Assembly (NCBI RefSeq): GCF_052119425.1
Contig: NZ_JBQKFH010000062.1
Location: 1 to 9,197, forward strand
DNA from: Enterococcus_E cecorum_C
GTDB taxonomy: Bacteria; Bacillota; Bacilli; Lactobacillales; Enterococcaceae
Length of the DNA: 9,197 bases
Reading direction: 5' to 3'
Below the pieces are notes generated by a model. That model saw only the letters and a program-made list of their open reading frames with translations, ran no database searches and had not been told where the DNA came from. Shown here one piece after another: positions 1-5,639 of the stretch. The position numbers and the translations under genes were made by a program. The stretch's first letter is position 1. Every line of letters starts with the position of its first letter.

Positions 1-22
1 TGATATTATTTAGTAAAGACAT
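1..22 (-). CDS. 5' end of a leftward gene, product unknown (partial)
   Basis: Only seven codons are visible, reading MSLLNNI on the minus strand before the window edge. An ATG at 22-20 follows a strong AAGGAG Shine-Dalgarno sequence (complement of 32-37) at a 9-base spacing, and a structured leader precedes it. I do not recognise the product. In Tn916-type elements a repressor gene is divergent from the sigma-like gene at this place, but seven residues cannot test that, and the leader would equally suit an attenuated cargo gene. The start is inferred from the SD and the open frame. Confidence 0.4.
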
Positions 23-80
23 CTTGTTTCACTCCTTAATGGTTTTGGTCGACTTAATTATAGAGGAAACAGATGTCTTT
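15..80 (-). promoter_or_regulatory. Hairpin hiding the start codon of the leftward gene
   Basis: Positions 15-30 (AAAGACATCTTGTTTC) and 66-80 (GAAACAGATGTCTTT) are complementary over 15 pairs with one bulged base. Read leftward, the SD (37-32) lies in the 35-base loop and the ATG (22-20) is inside the distal arm, so the folded mRNA would bury the start codon. This suits translational control of the leftward gene. The fold is seen in the sequence; the function is inferred. Confidence 0.5.
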
Positions 81-98
81 TTCTATTATTATGATTAT

Positions 99-151
99 AA
101 AAAAAGATATTCAGTGTTATCCTCCGTTTGAGTAACAACACTAAATATCTT
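99..151 (-). terminator. Leader terminator / attenuator, possibly bidirectional
   Basis: Arms 104-118 and 137-151 form a 15-base inverted repeat with one mismatch around an 18-base loop. On the minus strand the stem runs directly into seven U residues (105-99), a canonical intrinsic terminator. On the plus strand a run of ten T (158-167) follows six bases after the stem, so it may act both ways. It lies downstream of a plausible minus promoter at 245-273 and upstream of the leftward start at 22, the layout of a transcription attenuator. A smaller perfect hairpin (arms 169-175 and 192-198) lies earlier in the same leader. Confidence 0.55.
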
Positions 152-240
152 AGACCCTTTTTTTTTTAAAGTGAAACTAGCAATTGAATAATTCACTTAC
201 TAAATGGGGAGGAAATAAATTTACAAAGAGAGTTTCAAGT

Positions 241-296
241 ATGAATAAGACACGAAGCCCTCCAAATTGTCAAAAAAATATATAGCAATTGGAGGA
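241..296 (+). promoter_or_regulatory. SD-sequestering hairpin with a possible 14-codon leader peptide
   Basis: CCTCCAAATTG (259-269) can pair with CAATTGGAGG (286-295) with one bulged A. The second arm contains the GGAGG Shine-Dalgarno sequence of the regulator gene starting at 302. A short frame, ATG at 241 to TAG at 283-285 (MNKTRSPPNCQKNI), runs through the anti-SD arm and stops just before the SD arm. A ribosome on the leader would open the hairpin, as in attenuated resistance genes. The leader's own SD is weak (AAAGAG near 225). A much better one, GGGGAGG at 206-212, has no ATG, GTG or TTG at usable distance; only an ATT at 219 fits. The pairing is clear; translation of the leader is inference. 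Confidence 0.45.
245..273 (-). promoter_or_regulatory. Candidate promoter for the leftward gene
   Basis: On the minus strand a perfect -35 box TTGACA (complement of 268-273) is followed after 17 bases by TCTTAT (complement of 245-250), which matches four of six -10 positions. Transcription from it would give a leader of roughly 215 bases containing the hairpins at 169-198, 104-151 and 15-80 before the start at 22. The weak -10 keeps confidence low. Confidence 0.35.
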
Positions 297-301
297 ATAC
301 T

Positions 302-718
302 ATGGAATATTATTTAATTGTTAGAGGACGGAAAATTATTGTTGATTAAACGGTATACAGTGGATACTGGAATATAGTGAATCATCAAAATTATTTACGA
401 AGACGTGAAATTTTATTCTCAGTGCTCCCGTTCTCATCGTTTGAAAATGATAACTTTAAATTGGAAGATGTATTGCCTGATTTGACAATAGATACTGAAA
501 AAATTGTTGAAACGAAAATTATGTTAGAACTGTTAGCGGACTCACTTTCGAAACTGAATGATAGCGAGATGATGTTGATAGAATCTATATATTTTCAGGA
601 AAAAACTCTACGTCAAGTTGCAGATGAATTAAGAACCAATCCATCTAAAATTTCTAGATTAAGAGATAAAGTCCTTAGTAAGTTAAAAAACATGCTTGAA
701 AATTCGAAACATATGTGA
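302..718 (+). pseudogene. Sigma-70 region-4-like regulator of an integrative element, interrupted by an in-frame stop
   Basis: An ATG at 302 sits six bases after GGAGG (291-295) and opens a frame of 138 codons ending at 716-718, broken only by TAA at codon 16 (347-349). The first 15 residues are MEYYLIVRGRKIIVD. After the stop the same frame continues TVYSGYWNIVNHQNYL, then a variable acidic middle and a helix-turn-helix tail (about codons 80-133, including TLRQVADELRTNPSKISRLR) resembling sigma-70 region 4. As I recall them, small sigma-like proteins of Tn916-type ICEs have this N-terminus with an acidic residue where TAA stands, and about 140 residues, so one base change (GAA or GAG type codon to TAA) is the simplest explanation. 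A GTG at 377 could start a 113-residue fragment retaining the helix-turn-helix, but I see no SD before it. Such proteins are thought to act as transcription regulators of the element; here it is probably off or shortened. Confidence 0.7.
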
Positions 719-1043
719 AACAGACTTTGATTTTTTTCACTTTATATAGTGAGAGAGTTCTCATTTTGTCCTTTGAAAATTGAATAGACCAAGGTGGGAC
801 TTTATTTATTTGTCGAGCAGTTGAAATAGATACGCGATGATATGAGCGAAAAATATCTGTTTCTAAAATTGGGTTGGAATCCAATTTGCCATGACACAAA
901 TAATGTTAATGATACTTCTGAACGTTCAGGCTCTAGTCGAAAAATGGAGCAGGTGAGATTCCTATGTTGATGTCCGAATCAACCCACCAATGTCATGAAA
1001 CTTGTCTCAATTTTTTTGCTACTTATCTTTTGAGGAGGAAATA
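719..1043 (+). other. 325-base noncoding, hairpin-rich region upstream of xis
   Basis: No convincing gene lies here. What can be seen: a dyad TCACT/AGTGA (737-741, 748-752), extendable with G-U pairs; a long stem GAAATAGATA/TATCTGTTTC (823-832, 854-863) with CGC/GCG inside (833-835, 846-848); a perfect stem AAATTGG/CCAATTT (866-872, 881-887); a perfect 12-base palindrome CTGAACGTTCAG (918-929); GCTC/GAGC (930-933, 947-950); GTTGAT/ATCAAC (966-971, 978-983); and seven T at 1011-1017. GGTGGG (793-798) could also pair at long range with CCCACC (983-988). It may be the xis leader RNA, an operator or recombinase/Xis binding region, or a single-strand origin; the sequence alone does not decide. Confidence 0.5.
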
Positions 1044-1283
1044 ATGACAAAAGTAGTAAAAATAAAGTACATACCAGTTGAAAACAGTATTGCAGAGTGG
1101 GCTACCAAAAAAAGTCTGATGAAAAGGTGGGATGGACTAAATATACACACACTAAATCGATGGCTTTCTGAAATGAGAGAGAATAAAAAATTTAAGCACT
1201 ATGTCATAAATCCTACTCATAAACTGGTATTTATCAATTTAGATGGATTTGAAGAGTTCCTTACTTGGAAAGAGAAAAATTAG
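1044..1283 (+). CDS. xis: Excisionase-like small DNA-binding protein
   Basis: This 79-residue basic protein lies 89 bases upstream of the integrase gene on the same strand, the usual place of an excisionase. In Tn916-like elements Xis bends the element ends and steers Int towards excision. Residues 18-45 (AEWATKKSLMKRW, then a helix with TLNRWLSEM) look like a helix-turn-helix, followed by a short hairpin ending LVFINLDGFEEFL, a pattern seen in small winged-helix excisionases. I chose ATG 1044 because AGGAGG (1033-1038) precedes it by five bases; an upstream in-frame start at 1002 would put the SD inside the gene and has none of its own. No specific Xis family is recognised with certainty, and a regulatory role is possible. 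Confidence 0.65.
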   Translation: MTKVVKIKYIPVENSIAEWATKKSLMKRWDGLNIHTLNRWLSEMRENKKFKHYVINPTHKLVFINLDGFEEFLTWKEKN

Positions 1284-1303
1284 CCGATAATTTTCAAAAG
1301 ATG

Positions 1304-1372
1304 TGATAAAATAGAGTGAGTTAATTCTATTGGCTATCATATTTTCTCTTTTAAAAAGAAAGAGAGTTCAAA
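1304..1372 (+). promoter_or_regulatory. Candidate int promoter and leader hairpin
   Basis: TGATAAAAT (1304-1312) fits an extended -10 element (TG, one base, TAAAAT) but I see no good -35. Between it and the int start, TCTCTTT (1345-1351) and AAAGAGA (1359-1365) form a perfect 7-bp hairpin. Its 3' arm covers the AGAGAG stretch that is the only SD-like sequence before ATG 1373. The int SD is therefore weak and possibly masked, which would keep integrase synthesis low. Confidence 0.35.
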
Positions 1373-2893
1373 ATGTTTTATAAAAGAAGGGAAACAAAAA
1401 CAGGAAAAATTAGATTTGAAGTTGGAGATTCTTACAAGGATCCTCTAACTGGGAAATGGAAAACAGCATCTGTTTCTTACTATAAGGATACTAGTTCTGC
1501 ACGAAAAAAAGCAGAATTTGAATTACAGGAAAAAATTGAAAATTTACTCAATGTTACTCAATCAAAAATTAATGTCGAGACAATACTCACCTTTAAAGAT
1601 TTGAGAGAAGCCTGGTTTGAGTCGTGGTCTGTCACAGTCAAAAAACAAACAGCAGATAGAGAAAAATTGGTGCTGAAAAGATTGGGTGAAATTATAGGTG
1701 ACGATTATCTTCTAACCTCAATAAAACCGTTACTTTTGGAAAAAATTTTGAAAGACTATATTCGAATTTATGATTGCTCAGCTTCAACGTTTTCACATAT
1801 TCGAAGTAGCTTGAATAAAATTCTAAATTACGGTGTTTTACATCAGATTTACCAATATAATCCACTTTTAGCAGTTAAAATAAACGTATCCAAAAGTAAG
1901 AAACGTAAAGCTAAATTGAGAAAGAAAATGCAATTCTTAGAAGTTCATGAATTATTGGTCTTCTTTGAAGAGCTTAGCAAGAGGAGAAATCCAAACTACT
2001 ATGATTTAGCAATTTTTCTTTTATTTACTGGTATTCGAATTGGGGAAGCAGGAGCTGTTGTAGAATCAACTGTAGATTTAGAAAAAGCTATATTAGATGT
2101 CTCACGTTCATTACAGTCACATGACTTAAAGGTAGATGACTTTTATTACGATGAGACAAAAACAGATGAGTCTAAAAGATATGTTCGTCTTCCGCAAATA
2201 GCAATTGATGCTTATTTACGGGCGCTGCATAGAAGTAAAGAGTTTGATAAGTATATGTTAAAAAATCCTAAAAAATCATTTAGGAAATCATCATCTGTAT
2301 TTAGAACAGAATATGGCTCTCCTATAACTTCACATTCTTTTAGAGAAATCATATCAAGAATTGAAACAGATTTGAAAAAGAATTGTATGGAGCGATATGG
2401 ATTTGAGTGGAAAAAACATGTAACGCCACATTCCTTTAGACATATGCATATTACATATCTTCAGAGAGGGGATGTACCCGTTCCTCTCAAGGAAATCATG
2501 GAACGTGTGGGACATGTGAATCCTGAAACAACTATGGGCTATACCCATAGTACTATAGAGTCTCAAAATCAATCTATTCTTGTGATGGAAAAATTTGCAT
2601 TGGATAACAACTTCAATTTTAAAGATTTAAAAATATGGAAATGTAAATACTCGCAATCAGTATTTGAGTTAATCGAAGAGAATATCGAACAAAAAAGTTT
2701 GGAATGTTCTTTGAGTACATTTAGAACGCTAATAGGAATAAATGAAAGTTATGCACCTAGACACATAACAGCCAATATATTGCCAAGAGTAAAAGAAGAT
2801 ATTTCAAAATATATTGACCATTTTGAAATCATTACTATCAGGAAACAAGATACAAGTCAAAAAGTTGATGGCTATAAATTTGTTTGGGGATAG
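1373..2893 (+). CDS. int: Tyrosine recombinase (integrase) with a C-terminal Rep_3-like winged helix
   Basis: This 506-residue protein should catalyse insertion and, with Xis, excision of the mobile element. Residues 1-55 form a basic arm-binding domain rich in beta strands, about 73-165 the SAM-like core-binding domain, and about 187-405 the catalytic domain. The catalytic set is complete: Arg222 (TGIRIGE), Lys263 (ETKTDESKR), His353 and Arg356 (HSFRH), His381 (VGHVNPETT) and Tyr390 as nucleophile. Tn916-type integrases usually end about 15-20 residues after the tyrosine, at around 400 residues. This one continues to about 421-506 with a segment (YSQSVFELIEE, then TFRTLIGINESY, then ILPRVKEDISKY, ending VDGYKFVWG) that resembles the second winged helix of Rep_3 plasmid initiators. 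The gene is A/T-rich and rich in AGA and ATA codons, unlike rbgA beyond it. It is intact. ATG 1373 is chosen because it begins the arm domain; its SD is poor. Confidence 0.92.
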   Translation: MFYKRRETKTGKIRFEVGDSYKDPLTGKWKTASVSYYKDTSSARKKAEFELQEKIENLLNVTQSKINVETILTFKDLREAWFESWSVTVKKQTADREKLVLKRLGEIIGDDYLLTSIKPLLLEKILKDYIRIYDCSASTFSHIRSSLNKILNYGVLHQIYQYNPLLAVKINVSKSKKRKAKLRKKMQFLEVHELLVFFEELSKRRNPNYYDLAIFLLFTGIRIGEAGAVVESTVDLEKAILDVSRSLQSHDLKVDDFYYDETKTDESKRYVRLPQIAIDAYLRALHRSKEFDKYMLKNPKKSFRKSSSVFRTEYGSPITSHSFREIISRIETDLKKNCMERYGFEWKKHVTPHSFRHMHITYLQRGDVPVPLKEIMERVGHVNPETTMGYTHSTIESQNQSILVMEKFALDNNFNFKDLKIWKCKYSQSVFELIEENIEQKSLECSLSTFRTLIGINESYAPRHITANILPRVKEDISKYIDHFEIITIRKQDTSQKVDGYKFVWG

Positions 2894-2904
2894 TTTTATT
2901 TAAA

Positions 2905-2974
2905 TTTTTGGTTTATTTTTGGTTTTTTGTGCATTTTTAAAAACCAAGGGCCTCAAACCCTTGCTACGAAAGGA
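2905..2974 (+). other. Probable attachment-site junction between mobile element and chromosome
   Basis: Just after the int stop, TTTTTGGTTT occurs twice in tandem (2905-2914, 2916-2925), and TGGTTTTT (2920-2927) recurs inverted as AAAAACCA (2939-2946). A perfect dyad follows: CAAGGG (2945-2950), seven bases, CCCTTG (2958-2963). Repeats next to int are typical recombinase arm sites, and the dyad is a good crossover core candidate. On the minus strand it is followed by GTTTTT and looks like a terminator. Beyond it the sequence is the rbgA SD and gene. The exact core cannot be set without the other end of the element or an empty site. Confidence 0.5.
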
Positions 2975-2984
2975 TTTTTACTAC

Positions 2985-3836
2985 ATGGCAATTATTCAAT
3001 GGTTTCCCGGTCATATGGCAAAAGCAAAACGGGAAGTAAGTGAAAAATTAAAATTTGTCGATATCGTGTTTGAATTAGTGGATGCGAGACTCCCCTTATC
3101 TTCTAGAAACCCATTATTAAATCAGATTTTACAACAAAAGCCTAGAATCATGTTGTTGAATAAAGCGGATTTAGCCGATCCAAAACAAACTAAGCAATGG
3201 ATAGAGTATTTTAAAGCGCAAGGGATTTTAGCTTTAGCCATTAATGCCCAAGAAAATCAAGGAGTAAAGCAAATTTTACCTTTAGCTAAAGAAGCACTAT
3301 CCGAAAAGATTGCCCGTGATAAGGCACGAGGACTTAAACCAAGAGCAATCCGCGCAATGATTATCGGGATTCCAAATGTGGGCAAATCGACTTTATTGAA
3401 TAGCTTGGTCGGTAAAAAAATTGCCCAAACCGGGAATAAGCCTGGGGTGACAAAAGGCCAACAATGGTTAAAACTAGGAAATGAGTTGGAGTTACTTGAT
3501 ACACCAGGAATATTATGGCCAAAATTTGATGATCAAGAAATTGGGATGAAGTTAGCTTTGACCGGCGCGATTAAAGACCAATTATTACATTTAGATGATT
3601 TGACCATTTATGGGTTGGACTTCTTTGCCCGTTATTATCCTGGGCAAATTAAGGCTAGATATCCATTTGCTGATGAAAGTTTACTTGGTGGCGAATTAAT
3701 TATGGACTTGACCATGGGACTAGGGTTTAGAGAAGATTATGAACGTGCTTGTGAGCGGATTATTCACGATATTCGTCAAGGAAAATTAGGGCGCTATACT
3801 TTGGACCGCGCTGAAGAGGTGACTAGCCATGAGTGA
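2985..3836 (+). CDS. rbgA: Ribosome biogenesis GTPase RbgA (YlqF)
   Basis: RbgA is a GTPase for late assembly of the 50S subunit, essential in Bacillus subtilis. The 283-residue protein has the circularly permuted G-motif order of the family: G4 NKAD (59-62), then G1 GIPNVGKST (128-136), G2 around Thr155 (PGVT) and G3 DTPG (172-175). The N-terminal FPGHMAKA carries the conserved catalytic histidine (His10). The C-terminal part (about 195-283) is the helical RNA-contacting domain. The length matches the B. subtilis protein (282). I start at ATG 2985 because MAIIQWFPGHM is the conserved N-terminus and GAAAGGA (2968-2974) lies 10 bases upstream; an in-frame GTG-type extension from 2919 would run through the att repeats. 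It overlaps rnhB by 8 bases, indicating translational coupling. Its native promoter is not evident, since the integrase ends 91 bases upstream. Confidence 0.96.
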   Translation: MAIIQWFPGHMAKAKREVSEKLKFVDIVFELVDARLPLSSRNPLLNQILQQKPRIMLLNKADLADPKQTKQWIEYFKAQGILALAINAQENQGVKQILPLAKEALSEKIARDKARGLKPRAIRAMIIGIPNVGKSTLLNSLVGKKIAQTGNKPGVTKGQQWLKLGNELELLDTPGILWPKFDDQEIGMKLALTGAIKDQLLHLDDLTIYGLDFFARYYPGQIKARYPFADESLLGGELIMDLTMGLGFREDYERACERIIHDIRQGKLGRYTLDRAEEVTSHE

Positions 3837-4593
3837 AACGATTGCCCAAATTAAGGAAAAATTGGCACAAATCCATGATTCACAAGATGAGTATGTTTTA
3901 CAATTACGAAAAGATGAGCGTGCAGGGGTGCAAAAATTAATCCAACAATTTGAAAATCTCTTAGCCAAAGAACAGGCTCTGATTAAAAAAGCACACGAAA
4001 TGCGGCAATTTGAAAATGAATTATTAGCAAAAGGTTATCAGGCGATTTGCGGAATTGATGAAGTAGGCCGGGGACCATTAGCTGGACCTGTAGTGGCTGC
4101 AGCGGTAATTTTACCTAATGATGAATTGATTTTAGGATTGAATGATTCTAAGCAATTATCCGAAAAAAAACGCGAAAGTCTGTATCAGATTATCCAGGAA
4201 AAAGCCGTGGCCATTGGAATTGGGGTGGTAGATGAAACAACGATTGATGCCATCAATATCTATCAAGCTGCCCGCCTAGCAATGACCAAAGCTGTCGAAC
4301 AATTAGCGGTGCAACCAGATTACTTGCTGATTGATGCAATGGAATTAGATTTAGATATTCAACAAACTTCATTAATTAAAGGTGATGCACGGAGTCAAAG
4401 TATTGCCGCAGCTAGTATTATTGCTAAAGTTTATCGTGATCATTTAATGGTTGAACTGGATAAACAGTATCCTGGCTATGGTTTTGGCAAAAATGCAGGC
4501 TATGGCACGAAGGAACATATAGAAGGATTAGCGAAATATGGCGTGACACCTATTCATCGCAAAACATTTGCTCCAATAAAAGATATGATTTAA
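3829..4593 (+). CDS. rnhB: Ribonuclease HII
   Basis: RNase HII cuts the RNA strand of RNA-DNA hybrids and starts removal of single ribonucleotides misincorporated in DNA. The protein has 254 residues, as usual for Firmicutes, which carry an N-terminal extension (here 1-70, helical and charged) before the catalytic core. GIDEVGRGPLAGP holds the first two metal ligands (Asp77, Glu78); LIDAM gives Asp169 and KGDARS gives Asp186, completing the DEDD set. NDSKQLS, the YPGYGFGKNAGYGT stretch and the C-terminal TPIHRKTFAPI are family signatures. ATG 3829 has AGAGGTGA (3815-3822) at good spacing and lies inside the last codons of rbgA, so the two are surely one operon. Confidence 0.96.
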   Translation: MSETIAQIKEKLAQIHDSQDEYVLQLRKDERAGVQKLIQQFENLLAKEQALIKKAHEMRQFENELLAKGYQAICGIDEVGRGPLAGPVVAAAVILPNDELILGLNDSKQLSEKKRESLYQIIQEKAVAIGIGVVDETTIDAINIYQAARLAMTKAVEQLAVQPDYLLIDAMELDLDIQQTSLIKGDARSQSIAAASIIAKVYRDHLMVELDKQYPGYGFGKNAGYGTKEHIEGLAKYGVTPIHRKTFAPIKDMI

Positions 4594-4601
4594 AAAAGTT
4601 T

Positions 4602-4643
4602 TCCCTCCTTTTTTGCGTATTTAGTAAATGAGGAGGGATTTTT
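4602..4643 (+). terminator. Terminator-like hairpin that includes the dprA ribosome binding site
   Basis: TCCCTCCT (4602-4609) and AGGAGGGA (4631-4638) are perfect 8-bp complements around a 21-base loop, followed at once by five T (4639-4643). This has the form of an intrinsic terminator for rbgA-rnhB. The 3' arm AGGAGGG is also the SD of dprA, six bases before its GTG. The hairpin could thus both limit transcription into dprA and, in read-through mRNA, hide its SD. The large loop and short U-run make it a leaky terminator. Regulation is inferred. Confidence 0.6.
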
Positions 4644-5531
4644 GTGTTTGAACGATTATCAATTTTAGAACAATTATGTGTGAAATTATGTTATTTACCC
4701 TTGAGTATTCAGAAAAAATGGCGGGCTTTTGGCTATTTTGTGGAGCATCCTTTGACTGAACTAGCGCAACAAGGGCCGATTATTATGCGTGAATTACAAA
4801 TCAGTCAGCATCAAGACTTGTTTTTGCACTATTGGCAGGAATTAGATGAGCAAAAACTAGGAGATTTGACGGCTGAGCAGAAATTTATCACGATTTTATC
4901 AGAGGAGTACCCTGATGTTTTAAAAGAAACGTATCAACCACCGCTTGTTCTTTTTTATGAAGGCGATAAATCTTTATTGCAGCAACGACAAATCGCAATT
5001 GTAGGCTCTCGATTAGCCAGTCCGTACGCTTATCAAGTAATGGAGCAGCTTTTACCACCATTGATTGATGAAGGTTTGGTCATTACGAGTGGTTTGGCTA
5101 AAGGGGTAGATAGTTTTGCCCATCAATTGGCGATGATTTATCACGGAAAGACGATTGGGGTAGTAGGATGTGGGATAGATATTTGTTATCCAAAAGAAGT
5201 TAGGTCTGTATATGAGCGAATGAAGAATCAGCAGTTGATTGTTAGTGAGTATCCAGCAACTACTCCTGTGCGAGGTTTTCATTTTCCGCTTCGTAATCGT
5301 ATTATTGCTGGACTGGCTGAAGGTGTCTGTGTGATTGAGGCTAAAGACAAGAGCGGTTCTTTAATTACGGCACAGCTTGCTATTGATGAAGGTCGCAGTG
5401 TCTTTAGTGTGCCAGGAGAAGTTATAAGTCGTCGTAATACCGGAACTTTAAAGCTTATTCAAGATGGAGCAAAATGCGTAATTTCAGCATCGGATATTCT
5501 TGATGAATTGCCAAATTTTCGCGTAAAATAA
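4644..5531 (+). CDS. dprA: DNA-processing protein DprA (Smf)
   Basis: DprA binds incoming single-stranded DNA in transformation, protects it and loads RecA; it is widely kept also in species not known to be transformable. The 295-residue protein has an N-terminal helical part (1-75) and a Rossmann-like DprA domain (about 80-290). Visible signatures are IAIVGSR (117-123), SGLAKGVD (149-156), GCGIDICYP (175-183), HFPLRNRII (213-221) and KSGSLITA (236-243). The length is close to B. subtilis DprA (297), so the C-terminal winged helix of longer versions is absent. The GTG at 4644 is chosen because AGGAGGG (4631-4637) precedes it by six bases and no ATG start lies nearby. It follows rnhB after 50 bases containing a hairpin over the SD. 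Confidence 0.95.
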   Translation: MFERLSILEQLCVKLCYLPLSIQKKWRAFGYFVEHPLTELAQQGPIIMRELQISQHQDLFLHYWQELDEQKLGDLTAEQKFITILSEEYPDVLKETYQPPLVLFYEGDKSLLQQRQIAIVGSRLASPYAYQVMEQLLPPLIDEGLVITSGLAKGVDSFAHQLAMIYHGKTIGVVGCGIDICYPKEVRSVYERMKNQQLIVSEYPATTPVRGFHFPLRNRIIAGLAEGVCVIEAKDKSGSLITAQLAIDEGRSVFSVPGEVISRRNTGTLKLIQDGAKCVISASDILDELPNFRVK

Positions 5532-5562
5532 TCGTTTGTATATTTTTGCTTTGCTATTTTTC

Positions 5563-5591
5563 TTGACAAACCTAATTCTTATCGCTATGAT
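5563..5591 (+). promoter_or_regulatory. Sigma-A promoter P1 upstream of topA
   Basis: A perfect TTGACA (5563-5568) is followed after exactly 17 bases by TATGAT (5586-5591), five of six for the -10. It lies in the 188-base gap between dprA and topA and would give a leader of roughly 120 bases. It is one of the best promoters in the window. Confidence 0.75.
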
Positions 5592-5639
5592 TGTAGTCGA
5601 TTTACGAAAAAAATAATTTTGTTCATGTCTTTAAGCATT

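Noticed and set aside
3..131. Plus-strand open frame at the left edge, without a visible start
   Set aside because: It conflicts with the well-supported leftward start at 22 and passes through two hairpins; composition rather than coding seems to keep it open.
749..787. Mini-frame from GTG reading VREFSFCPLKIE
   Set aside because: Leader-like in length but without an SD; I could not link it to a downstream gene.
675..899. Minus-strand frame of 74 codons
   Set aside because: It overlaps the regulator's end and the hairpin region, has no good SD and no recognisable domain; its openness follows from A/T-rich repeats.
918..929. SOS (LexA) box
   Set aside because: The Gram-positive LexA site needs GAAC, four bases, GTTC; here GAAC and GTTC are adjacent.
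842..970. Plus-strand frame of 42 codons starting MSEKYLFLKLGW
   Set aside because: No Shine-Dalgarno sequence before the ATG, and it runs straight through several hairpins; no family recognised.
2354..2572. Minus-strand frame inside int; similar ones at 3786-3968, 5052-5282, 5953-6279, 7028-7213, 7490-7717 and 8426-8626
   Set aside because: All lie inside strongly supported plus-strand genes and carry no domain or SD; they are antisense shadows.
2919..2984. N-terminal extension of RbgA
   Set aside because: It would lie in the att repeats, lacks an SD and is absent from the conserved family N-terminus.
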